Shown one piece after another: positions 1 to 7,870 of a stretch of 14,623 nt of DNA (positions are counted from its first letter, which is position 1; the number at the start of each line of letters is the position of its first letter). The position numbers were made by a program, and so were the translations under genes. A model generated the notes under the pieces. The model was not told the origin of the DNA, did not search any database, and saw only the letters and a list, made by a program, of their open reading frames with translations. The DNA is from an uncultured Parafilimonas sp. Lineage in GTDB: Bacteria > Bacteroidota > Bacteroidia > Chitinophagales > Chitinophagaceae. The stretch lies in contig CALAGJ010000114.1 in assembly GCA_937892395.1 (NCBI GenBank), positions 1 to 14,623 of the forward strand, in the 5' to 3' direction.

Positions 1-1
1 A

Positions 2-889
2 ATTGCTCAATCGTTAGCCCGCTTTTGCAACCCGACCTGCTCGAGTAGGGGGAATTGCCAACAACAAAAATATATTGTGAGAGCTGGAAATGATACAATT
101 TTATTGGGGAGTCAAACATTTGAAGCATTGCAAGAAACTCCATTTGATGCTTGGTTTACTAAGTCTGTTGATACGGCACATTTTTCTGTAAAGATGGCCA
201 GAAAACTAAAAAAAGATTTAAAGGATATTACACTTCAACTATTTATGGGAACATGGTGTGGAGATAGCCGCAGAGAAGTGCCCAGATTATATGCAATGCT
301 CGACTATATTCATTTTCCAAAAGATAAAATAAATCTTGTTTTTGTAGATAATGAAGATAGTACGTATAAGGAAAGCCCGGGAATGGAAGAGCGGGGTAAA
401 TATATTTTTAGGATACCCACCTTGATTATATCTAAAGCAGGAATAGAGATGGGTAGAGTGATTGAGTATCCCCAAAAAAATTGGATTGAAGATATGCGTA
501 GTATTGTAAAAAAAGAGCCATATACACCACACTATGCAGCAGGCTTTGCCTGGATGAAACTCATGGATACAACTGATGCTGATGATTTACTCCTTGATTC
601 GACTCGTCTGGCAGATAAATTAAAGCCTATGGTTTCAACAAGATCTGAATTAAATACGGTTGGAATTATATATGAATTAAATGGTGATACAAAAAAAGCA
701 TTTGCCAGTTATGCAATCAATAGAATCTTATTTCCCAAAGATGCGAGGGTGCTCAACAATTTGGCCCGCATGTATGCTGCAAATGGCAATACACAATATG
801 CTACTGAATATTATCATCAGGCATTAATAATGGAGCCAGATTTAGAAGATGCAAAACAGGCATTGAAAAGAATTGAGGATCAGAAATAA
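2..889 (+). CDS. Thioredoxin-fold protein with C-terminal TPRs (5'-partial)
   Basis: The reading frame is open to the left window edge. The first possible start inside the window is GTG at 77 (270 residues from there), but no ATG lies between 2 and 77, so the true start is probably outside. Numbering from 77, a thioredoxin-like fold spans about residues 45-150. It has a W60-C61-G-D-S64 active-site motif, a single-Cys form of CxxC, and a probable cis-proline in FRIPT (P114). The single Cys argues against normal dithiol oxidoreductase chemistry. Residues about 190-260 form two TPR-like helical hairpins (DARVLNNLARMYAANGN, then YATEYYHQALIMEPD). In Bacteroidota such proteins are usually exported to the periplasm, but no signal peptide is seen in the 25 in-frame codons before 77, which are GC-rich and not hydrophobic. 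The substrate is unknown. The fold call is firm; the role and N-terminus are not. Confidence 0.82.
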   Translation: MAQSLARFCNPTCSSRGNCQQQKYIVRAGNDTILLGSQTFEALQETPFDAWFTKSVDTAHFSVKMARKLKKDLKDITLQLFMGTWCGDSRREVPRLYAMLDYIHFPKDKINLVFVDNEDSTYKESPGMEERGKYIFRIPTLIISKAGIEMGRVIEYPQKNWIEDMRSIVKKEPYTPHYAAGFAWMKLMDTTDADDLLLDSTRLADKLKPMVSTRSELNTVGIIYELNGDTKKAFASYAINRILFPKDARVLNNLARMYAANGNTQYATEYYHQALIMEPDLEDAKQALKRIEDQK

Positions 890-957
890 TGAATTTATTG
901 ATCTGCTATTGAACAATACTTTTTTGATGCATCAGATTTGAACAAAACTCCTAATCG

Positions 958-994
958 AAAAAGGGCCTGTATCTCATACATACAGACCCTTTTT
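958..994. terminator. Bidirectional intrinsic terminator hairpin
   Basis: The left arm 958-972 and right arm 980-994 pair over 14 of 15 positions (one C/A mismatch at 966/986) around a 7-nt loop. The outer pairs are A-tract/T-tract, so the hairpin ends in a T run on either strand. It lies between two convergent genes (stops at 889 and 1052) and can serve both. Confidence 0.85.
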
Positions 995-1051
995 TATGAT
1001 TCATCAAAAACGAAAATGAGTTGTTTTGGTTGCGCTCATTTTTCTTATGAA

Positions 1052-2917
1052 TCAAATATCATAGAAGAAAAGTATTTGCTTATCTTCTTGATTTATTGGT
1101 GAATCTCCATTGTGTAAACGGCGATTCACATAGATTGTCAGTGCATAGGTGCAACGGTCCAAATCGTTTGCCGGATTGAGTGGTAGGGCATTATTACTGC
1201 CACCTTCTATTGCTGCATTTGTATTGCCAGCCAATCCTATTACATGTCCCACAGGGCCTAAATCATTATAATTTCTGTTGATACTCCAACTATTGTTGTG
1301 TAAGTTCATACTAACACTTTGGAGGTGTGGATGATATACAGTGTACCGTGCATTTAAGAGTCCACTTATTGGTGCACAATCTCCCAATACATCCATTTCA
1401 GATATTCTCAATTTTACCACTGAACTATTGTTATTAATGATTGCGGAGTTTAATATTTTACCACTTGAGGGTAATACATTGAAGCTATTTGCAGCTTTAT
1501 CAATCACCTCACGGATAGTAAAACGGATAGCAATCTTTTCGATGGCCATTGAATTGGCTGGTACGGAACTGCCGGTTGGATAATCATTCTCATTCAAGTC
1601 TGCTTGATTTGTTAAAGCTTTAGTATTTAAACTAATAAGCGTATCACTATCAATAAACCAATAATCGCTTAGTGAACCAAGTGCATGAATCACTTGTGTA
1701 CGTGCTATAGCATTGTTAATGTCAAACCATCCCTCTGCATCAAAATCTGATTGATCACTCACTACATCATATACATTAAATGGAAATACTTTTTGATAAA
1801 GTTGTGCCACTGTGGAGGCGGCAAACAAACCGGGATCTTTACCAATTACTTTTGTAGTGGCAGTTGAAAAACTGGGAGCAGCTGCTCCATTTGGTGTAGT
1901 AGCTGTACTCACTTCAAATTTATATTCAATAGGGTTTCCTGCGGCTGATTTTGCAGGTGCTTGTCCTGTAAGCTTTATTACTTCTGTCAGTGCATATTTA
2001 CCAATGCCTGCATAGCCTGCTGCATCAAATCCTTTTGTGCCGCCAAATGTAATATTGAAAGCAGACCCTATACCTGTCCAAGCACTTGGAAAATTATCCG
2101 TTACATCGCCTACATTTACTGTACTACATAAATCTACACATAGACAATAGCCTACATTATTTCGCCTATTTGCAGCAGTTTCATTGATTAAATTTGTACC
2201 TGCTATTTCTGCTTTGAAATAAACATCCGGACCACTACTGAAGAATGGAAAACTGGGATCCGTTTCAAGACTAAGTGGAAGAAAGTTTACTTTAAAATCT
2301 GCACTGGTATAGTCTATTCTAAATTGTCCATTTGCATCAGTAGTAGCGGTACCCAAAAAATCATCCGAAAAAAAGTCTGCATCATAAGCTTTTACCACTG
2401 CATTTGCAATTGGCTTTTGAGTTACGCAATTGCGAAGATGACCACAAATAACCCAAGCATCAAAATAATAACCTCTAATAAAACACCACCATTTAGAAGA
2501 GATGATGTAATTGAATGAATAGTTATAAGATTCCCTTTGGTTTTCAATCTTGTATTGAGGATAAAATGTAGTAAGATGAAACTGAAGTGGAGTGCGGCGG
2601 GGTTTGCGGGGTGGGGTGCGTGGCACAGTGCCACATTCAAAGTCAATATCAAAAGCGGTTGATAAATATTTTTCATCTACCACAAATTCGAAATTTCCTT
2701 TTTCATCTGTTGTGCTTTTCGCAATCAACAAATCATTTCGCTGCATTTTTTCCTCAGGTGTTACTAACCTAAAAGTTTCTTTTGTATTGGCTACTGTATC
2801 GGCCAATACACGTTCCTGCTGCCAGGGTAAATAAAGATAAACAACTGCGGGAAAAATTGCTTCTGTGCATTCCTCGCATACATAACCACTAAGGTTACCA
2901 TTGATTTTGTAATTCAT
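1052..2917 (-). CDS. Unrecognised 621-aa cysteine-containing protein with two transthyretin/CarboxypepD_reg-like modules
   Basis: I do not recognise this family. The ATG start at 2917 gives an N-terminus without a hydrophobic signal peptide. Two regions look like small beta-sandwich modules of the transthyretin-like or carboxypeptidase-regulatory type. Residues about 5-85 contain a CEEC pair (C14, C17) and TTDEKGNFEF. Residues about 155-240 contain C158/C163, PIANAVVKAYDADFFSDD and TTDANGQFRI, followed by a GPDVYFKAEI strand typical of such modules. Between them is a Pro/Arg-rich linker (about 99-110), and after them a C258-x-C260-x3-C264 cluster. The last 350 residues have no motif I can name and are rich in Asn, Ala and Ser. 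Eleven cysteines in total, several in close pairs, suggest metal binding or disulfides. Without a signal peptide it is either cytosolic or exported by another route. It stands alone, converging on the thioredoxin/TPR gene across a terminator. The gene is well supported by length and composition; the function is open. Confidence 0.8.
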   Translation of the reverse strand: MNYKINGNLSGYVCEECTEAIFPAVVYLYLPWQQERVLADTVANTKETFRLVTPEEKMQRNDLLIAKSTTDEKGNFEFVVDEKYLSTAFDIDFECGTVPRTPPRKPRRTPLQFHLTTFYPQYKIENQRESYNYSFNYIISSKWWCFIRGYYFDAWVICGHLRNCVTQKPIANAVVKAYDADFFSDDFLGTATTDANGQFRIDYTSADFKVNFLPLSLETDPSFPFFSSGPDVYFKAEIAGTNLINETAANRRNNVGYCLCVDLCSTVNVGDVTDNFPSAWTGIGSAFNITFGGTKGFDAAGYAGIGKYALTEVIKLTGQAPAKSAAGNPIEYKFEVSTATTPNGAAAPSFSTATTKVIGKDPGLFAASTVAQLYQKVFPFNVYDVVSDQSDFDAEGWFDINNAIARTQVIHALGSLSDYWFIDSDTLISLNTKALTNQADLNENDYPTGSSVPANSMAIEKIAIRFTIREVIDKAANSFNVLPSSGKILNSAIINNNSSVVKLRISEMDVLGDCAPISGLLNARYTVYHPHLQSVSMNLHNNSWSINRNYNDLGPVGHVIGLAGNTNAAIEGGSNNALPLNPANDLDRCTYALTIYVNRRLHNGDSPINQEDKQILFFYDI

Positions 2918-3347
2918 TTTATTAGTTTATATTGTGAAGAGTGTACAAATTCGATAATTTCTATCCTGAGAAAAATTCCCTGAAAAGATGATTGATCAAT
3001 TTGTATATATGTAGAACAATAAACTAAAAAAATGTTACTCTAAATTTTGAAAAATATTTTTACAATAACAGTTTTTATTCAAAATCATTATGAAAACTCC
3101 AGTACCCTATTAAACAAAATACAGCATCTGTTGGTACGAATAAATATCAATACTGTATTAATCTAAATTCTGAACAGTAATGGTCATGCATTTAATCGTA
3201 ATAGTCATTCTTTGAGTCAGTCTTTCTTTGGATTGTTTGAAAGTACGATGAGGAGCGCATTGCATAATCATTACAGTGTTTTAACTTAATATATATATCA
3301 GGAATTAAATTGAAGTATAGTAAGCTAATACAGATATGTATCTCGTA
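2918..3347. other. Gene-free AT-rich intergenic region between divergent genes
   Basis: I see no ORF beyond about a dozen codons and no RNA gene. It separates the divergent 621-aa gene and prfB and should hold the promoter of the former, though no clean TAnnTTTG element is visible on the minus strand. The only structure I noticed is an imperfect 11-bp direct repeat, GTAATGGTCAT at 3177-3187 and GTAATAGTCAT at 3198-3208, offset by 21 bp (about two helical turns). Confidence 0.6.
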
Positions 3348-3355
3348 TATATTTG
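3348..3355 (+). promoter_or_regulatory. Putative -7 promoter element of prfB
   Basis: TATATTTG fits the Bacteroidota -7 consensus TAnnTTTG exactly. No TTG lies at the usual 19-21 nt upstream, so the -33 box is absent or weak. Only 6 nt separate the element from the prfB ATG, so a start point at normal spacing would give a leaderless or nearly leaderless mRNA. Confidence 0.4.
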
Positions 3356-3361
3356 CAACCT

Positions 3362-4457
3362 ATGACACAGGAGCAATTGAAGGATATGCGGTCCCGATTA
3401 ATCGGGATAAGGAGGTTTCTTTGACGTTGATAACCGACAATACAAAATTGAAAATGATCGCAGGCTGAGTTTGTCTTTGGGATTTTGGGATGATAATGCC
3501 CGAGCAACAGCGGTGATGAAAGAAATACAGATTAATGAATATTGGTTAAAATTATATGATAAAGTAGCAGTGGCTACGGATGACTTTTCAGTATTGTTTG
3601 ATTTTTGGAAATCTGGGGATGCCACAGAGGAAGAAACCCGCACTGCTTATGAAGCAGCACTACAACTATTAGAGGAAGCTGAGTTTAAAAGCACACTCAA
3701 TCAACCGGAGGATGAATTGCCAGCGGTATTACAAATCAATCCGGGTGCAGGAGGTACGGAAAGTCAGGACTGGGCGGAAATGCTATTGCGAATGTACAGA
3801 ATGTACGGCGAAAAACAAGGTTGGAAAGTTACAGAAATTGATTTTCAGGAAGGTGATGGTGCAGGTATAAAATCTGCCACACTACAGTTTGAAGGCCCCT
3901 TTGCGTATGGGTTCTTAAAAACAGAAAGCGGTGTACACAGGTTGGTACGCATATCTCCTTTTGATAGTAATGCCAGAAGGCATACTTCTTTTGCCAGTGT
4001 CTTTATTTATCCGCTGATAGATGATACCATTGAAATAGAAGTAAATCCGGCAGATTTGGTATGGGAGTTTTATAGAAGTGGAGGCAAGGGTGGGCAGAAT
4101 GTAAATAAAGTAGAAACTGCTGTAAGATTAAAGCATACACCTAGTGGTATTATTGTAGAATGTCAACAGTCCCGCACACAAGGTGAAAATAGAGAGCTTG
4201 CATTAAAAATGCTAAGGAGCAGACTTTATGAAGAAGAACTAAGGCGAAGAGAAGCTGCAAAAAATGCTGTGAATGCTGGTAAGAAGAAAATAGAATGGGG
4301 TAGTCAAATCAGGAGTTATGTATTTCATCCATACAAAATGATTAAAGATCATCGTTCAGGATATGAGGTAGGTAATATACAGCCCATAATGGATGGAGAA
4401 TTGGATGGTTTTATCAAAGCATCATTGCTGCAAGAAAAGGAAACTGAAAGCAGTTAA
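3362..4457 (+). CDS. prfB: Peptide chain release factor 2, expressed through +1 programmed frameshift
   Basis: Release factor 2 reads UGA and UAA and triggers hydrolysis of peptidyl-tRNA on the ribosome. The gene begins at ATG 3362 and reads 20 codons to CTT (3419-3421), then meets in-frame TGA (3422-3424). Slipping +1 gives GAC at 3423 and an open frame to TAA 4455-4457, for 364 residues in all, close to the E. coli length. The short first frame reads MTQEQLKDMRSRLIGIRRFL and the second continues DVDNRQYKIE, matching known RF2 N-termini. Motifs visible: the stop-codon-recognition tripeptide SPF at residues 198-200 (SPF is the RF2 type; RF1 has PAT/PVT) and the catalytic GGQ at 243-245 in SGGKGGQNVNKVE. 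Regulation is autogenous: low RF2 makes the ribosome pause at UGA and shift. The stop overlaps that of the convergent B12-binding gene. Identification is near certain. Confidence 0.97.
3392..3407. repeat. Perfect 16-bp palindrome just before the prfB frameshift signal
   Basis: TCCCGATTAATCGGGA is its own reverse complement. In mRNA it can form a 6-bp stem with a UUAA loop. It codes for residues 11-16 of RF2 and ends 2 nt before AGGAGG. It may modulate pausing or frameshifting, or simply be chance in a conserved Arg-Leu-Ile-Gly stretch. Confidence 0.6.
3410..3425 (+). promoter_or_regulatory. prfB programmed +1 frameshift site
   Basis: The signal is AGG-AGG-TTT-CTT-TGA-C: an internal Shine-Dalgarno-like AGGAGG (3410-3415), three nucleotides of spacer, the slippery CTT (3419-3421) and the poor-context stop TGA-C (3422-3425). 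The arrangement and spacing equal the classical E. coli one (AGG-GGG-TAT-CTT-TGA-C). Peptidyl-tRNA slips from CUU to UUU when RF2 is limiting. Confidence 0.96.
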
Positions 4458-4873
4458 AAACTGCGATTCAATTTAACCCATTCAGTAATATACCTTGCAA
4501 TATCTTGTGTAGGAGTGCCGGGAGCAAACAATTGTCCTACACCTTGTTGTTTTAATGCTTCCATATCATCATTTGGAATAATGCCGCCACCCGTAAGTAA
4601 TACATCAGTCATTCCTTTTTCATGCATCAAACTAAGTATTTTTGGGAAAACAGTGTTGTGTGCTCCGCTCAATATGCTGATGCCGATTGCATCCACATCT
4701 TCCTGAAGTGCAGCATTTACAACCATTTCAGGGGTTTGTCTAAGTCCTGTGTAGATCACCTCCATACCTGCATCCCTAAGTGCTGCCGCAATTATCTTTG
4801 CACCACGGTCATGGCCATCTAAACCTACTTTTGCTACTAATACCCTTATGGGCCTGTTGAGTGTTGTTGACAT
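4454..4873 (-). CDS. Stand-alone cobalamin (B12)-binding domain protein, methylmalonyl-CoA mutase small-subunit type
   Basis: This 139-residue protein is a single B12-binding Rossmann domain of the methylmalonyl-CoA mutase C-terminal type. The signature is complete: D19-G-H21-D-R-G24 (DxHxxG, with H21 as lower axial cobalt ligand), S67-I-L69 (SxL) and G95-G-G97. It lacks the substrate-binding TIM barrel, so it must pair with a separate mutase alpha chain to catalyse a carbon-skeleton rearrangement such as methylmalonyl-CoA/succinyl-CoA interconversion; no such gene is in the window. It starts at ATG 4873. Its TAA (4454-4456) overlaps the prfB TAA within the tetranucleotide TTAA. The domain call is firm; the exact mutase is unknown. 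Confidence 0.92.
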   Translation of the reverse strand: MSTTLNRPIRVLVAKVGLDGHDRGAKIIAAALRDAGMEVIYTGLRQTPEMVVNAALQEDVDAIGISILSGAHNTVFPKILSLMHEKGMTDVLLTGGGIIPNDDMEALKQQGVGQLFAPGTPTQDIARYITEWVKLNRSF

Positions 4874-4887
4874 AAAACTTGAAGCAG

Positions 4888-4895
4888 CAAAAGTA
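4888..4895 (-). promoter_or_regulatory. Putative -7 element for the B12-binding gene
   Basis: On the minus strand this reads TACTTTTG, matching TAnnTTTG, with 14 nt to the ATG at 4873. No TTG sits at the expected -33 distance, so support is modest. Confidence 0.35.
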
Positions 4896-4943
4896 AAAGA
4901 ATTAATGGAGTTTGCATTTTTCAGGTCAATTTCCTAAACCAAA

Positions 4944-4974
4944 TTGTAAAATAAATCCAATACAATTATTTTTG
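4944..4974 (+). promoter_or_regulatory. Bacteroidota-type promoter of gcvP
   Basis: TTG at 4944-4946 (-33 box) and TATTTTTG at 4967-4974 (-7 box, TAnnTTTG) are separated by 20 nt, the canonical spacing for the Bacteroidota primary sigma factor. It predicts a start near 4980 and a leader of about 20 nt before ATG 5000. It shares a short intergenic region with the divergent B12-binding gene. Confidence 0.65.
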
Positions 4975-4999
4975 CGCACTCAAAAAATTTTTGCTCTAT

Positions 5000-7870
5000 A
5001 TGAATATTCTGGAAATACAATCAAACGATTTTAAAAGACGCCACAATGGACCAAATGCTGAAGAAACAGCGGAAATGCTTACTACCATTGGTGTATCATC
5101 CTTAAAAGAATTAGTAGATAAAACAGTGCCAACTGACATTCGTCACCAAAAGCCTTTAAATCTGCCTGCGGCAATGAGTGAAGCGGAATATTTAAAGCAT
5201 ATCAAAAATATTTCTCTACAGAACAAAGTCTTTAAAAATTATATCGGACAAGGTTATTATGACACTTTTACACCTCCTGTTATTTTAAGGAATATTTTTG
5301 AAAACCCTGGTTGGTACACACAATATACACCATATCAAGCAGAAATTTCGCAGGGCCGATTAGAAAGCTTACTCAATTTTCAAACAATGGTGAGCGACCT
5401 TACTGCACTACCTGTGGCCAATGCATCATTACTGGATGAAGCCACTGCCGCAGCGGAGGCAATGAGTATGTTTTTTAATGCACTCAATCGTAATCATGAT
5501 GCCATTGAGCGGCCAAAGTTTTTTGTAGATCAACATGTATTTGCACAAACACAACAAGTCATTCGTACACGTGCCACTCCGCTTCATATAGAAGTCGTAA
5601 TTGGAGATTATGCTACTGCACAAATTGATCAATCGTACTTTGGTGCACTCATACAATATCCTAATGCAGCAGGTTCTATTACAGATTATAAAACCTTTAT
5701 TGCTGCTGTACATGCACAAGGTGCTTATGTAGTAATGACTACAGATTTAATAGCACTTACCTTGCTCACTCCTCCCGGAGAATTGGGTGCGGATGCAGCT
5801 TGCGGATGTGCCCAAAGGCTTGGCGTTCCTATTGGCTATGGTGGCCCACATGCCGCTTTCTTTGCAACGACTGAAGATTTTAAACGCAACCTCCCCGGAA
5901 GAATAATAGGTGTAAGCATTGATGCTAAAGGAAACAGGGCATTGCGAATGGCTTTGCAAACCAGAGAGCAACATATTAAGAGAGAAAAGGCAACTTCAAA
6001 TATCTGCACAGCACAGGCTTTATTGGCAAATATGGCTGCTATGTATGCAGTGTATCATGGACCCGAAGGTTTAAAAAACATTGCGCAGCGTACTAGTCAG
6101 TTTACAAATATCTTGTCAAGTTATTTACAACAAAAAGGATTTCATGTTGTACATCAAAACTTCTTTGATACCATTACCGTGCATAGCACGGAGATAGAAC
6201 AAATAAAAGCAAGAACAGAGGCCGCAAAAATAAATTTATTTTATCCAGATCAGGATCATTTTTCTATAGCTCTAGACGAAACGGTCGATCTCAATGATTT
6301 AAGTATTTTGATACAAACTATATGTAATGACAAATCAATATGGATTAATATTCCTGACAGTTTAAATCTTTCAAACATACCGGAGGGCTTACAACGTAGC
6401 AGCAATTTTCTTACTCATCCTGTATTCAATAGTTATAGAACAGAGAGCCAGATGATGCGCTACATTAAGGCATTGGAAAATAAAGACCTTTCCTTAAATA
6501 CAAGTATGATTTCACTTGGCAGCTGCACAATGAAGTTGAATGCAGCATCAGAAATGATGCCTTTAAGTTGGAGCCATTGGAGCCGCATACATCCATTTGC
6601 CCCGGCTGAACAGGCTGGTGGCTACAAGCAAATTGTAGATGAACTTGCTGCGTACCTCTGTGAAATAACGGCATTTGATGCATGTAGCCTTCAGCCTAAT
6701 AGTGGTGCACAGGGTGAATATGCCGGACTGCTTTCTATAAAAGGATATCATGAAAGCCGTGGCGATCATCATAGAAAAGTAATGCTTATACCCATATCGG
6801 CCCATGGCACAAACCCTGCAAGTGCTATCATGGCAGGCATGAAAGTAGTTGTAGTAAAAGCCTTAGAAAATGGATACATTGATACTGAAGATTTGAGAGC
6901 AAAAGCAGAGCAATATGCTGATACGCTTGCCGGCATTATGATTACCTATCCAAGTACTTATGGCATATATGAAGAAACGGTAAAAGAAATTACTGCTATC
7001 ATACATGCACATGGAGGACAAGTGTATATGGATGGGGCAAATATGAATGCACAAGTTGGTCTTACTGCACCCGGTTTAATAGGTGCAGATGTATGCCATC
7101 TAAACCTACACAAAACTTTTGCAATACCCCACGGTGGTGGAGGCCCCGGCATGGGTCCCATTTGTGTAAAGCAACATTTAGAACCATTCCTTCCCGGTCA
7201 TAATACATGGAAAGGTGGCCAAGAAAATGGAGCAGTAAGTGCTGCTCCATTTGGATCTGCATCCATTCTTCTTATCAGCTATGCATATATCAGGATGTTG
7301 GGTTATGACGGTGTACAGCAAGCCACTGAGTATGCTATTTTAAATGCAAACTATATGAGGGCCAGATTGCAAAATGAATATGACATTCTCTATCTCGGCA
7401 CCAATGGCACTTGTGCACATGAATTTATTGTGGACTTAAGACCATTTAAGAAAACAGCAGAAATAGAAGCAGAAGATATAGCAAAAAGATTAATCGATTA
7501 TGGCTTTCATGCTCCTACCATGAGTTTTCCTGTACCTGGCACTATTATGATAGAGCCTACAGAGAGTGAAGACAAAGCAGAGCTTGACCGTTTTTGTGAT
7601 GCAATGATTAGTATTAGAGAGGAAATAAAAGCAATTGAAGCAGGCAATGCAGATAAGAAAGATAATACGCTTAAAAATGCCCCACATACTCAGTCTGTTG
7701 TAACAGCAGACGAGTGGCCACATAGCTACAGCAGACAGCAAGCTGCTTTCCCATTATTCTATGTTACAAAAAATAAATTTTGGCCATCTGTATCAAGAGT
7801 CAACAATACACATGGTGATCGTAATTTAATTTGTACTTGTGAGCCTGTAGAAAGCTATATGACCAACTAA
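5000..7870 (+). CDS. gcvP: Glycine dehydrogenase (decarboxylating), P-protein of the glycine cleavage system
   Basis: P-protein decarboxylates glycine with pyridoxal phosphate and passes the aminomethyl group to lipoylated H-protein, feeding one-carbon units to tetrahydrofolate. I take ATG 5000 as start (956 residues, as in the fused family) over the in-frame TTG at 4991, because the promoter leads into it and the family N-terminus FKRRHNGPN follows directly. The N-terminal half (about 1-450) matches the P-protein alpha domain, with FKNYIGQGYYDT and GRLESLLNFQTM. The C-terminal half carries the cofactor site LNLHKTF with the PLP lysine at K705, followed by the glycine-rich IPHGGGGPGMGP. Alpha and beta parts are fused, unlike the split GcvPA/GcvPB form. 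Genes for H, T and L proteins are not in the window. It is apparently monocistronic. Confidence 0.98.
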   Translation: MNILEIQSNDFKRRHNGPNAEETAEMLTTIGVSSLKELVDKTVPTDIRHQKPLNLPAAMSEAEYLKHIKNISLQNKVFKNYIGQGYYDTFTPPVILRNIFENPGWYTQYTPYQAEISQGRLESLLNFQTMVSDLTALPVANASLLDEATAAAEAMSMFFNALNRNHDAIERPKFFVDQHVFAQTQQVIRTRATPLHIEVVIGDYATAQIDQSYFGALIQYPNAAGSITDYKTFIAAVHAQGAYVVMTTDLIALTLLTPPGELGADAACGCAQRLGVPIGYGGPHAAFFATTEDFKRNLPGRIIGVSIDAKGNRALRMALQTREQHIKREKATSNICTAQALLANMAAMYAVYHGPEGLKNIAQRTSQFTNILSSYLQQKGFHVVHQNFFDTITVHSTEIEQIKARTEAAKINLFYPDQDHFSIALDETVDLNDLSILIQTICNDKSIWINIPDSLNLSNIPEGLQRSSNFLTHPVFNSYRTESQMMRYIKALENKDLSLNTSMISLGSCTMKLNAASEMMPLSWSHWSRIHPFAPAEQAGGYKQIVDELAAYLCEITAFDACSLQPNSGAQGEYAGLLSIKGYHESRGDHHRKVMLIPISAHGTNPASAIMAGMKVVVVKALENGYIDTEDLRAKAEQYADTLAGIMITYPSTYGIYEETVKEITAIIHAHGGQVYMDGANMNAQVGLTAPGLIGADVCHLNLHKTFAIPHGGGGPGMGPICVKQHLEPFLPGHNTWKGGQENGAVSAAPFGSASILLISYAYIRMLGYDGVQQATEYAILNANYMRARLQNEYDILYLGTNGTCAHEFIVDLRPFKKTAEIEAEDIAKRLIDYGFHAPTMSFPVPGTIMIEPTESEDKAELDRFCDAMISIREEIKAIEAGNADKKDNTLKNAPHTQSVVTADEWPHSYSRQQAAFPLFYVTKNKFWPSVSRVNNTHGDRNLICTCEPVESYMTN

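Noticed and set aside
1341..1583. Plus-strand 80-codon frame inside the 621-aa gene
   Set aside because: It is antisense to a well-supported gene and shows no independent protein features; the same applies to the other antisense frames in gcvP, prfB and the right-hand operons.
4991..4999. TTG 4991 as gcvP start
   Set aside because: ATG 5000 is better placed behind the promoter and matches the usual family N-terminus and length.
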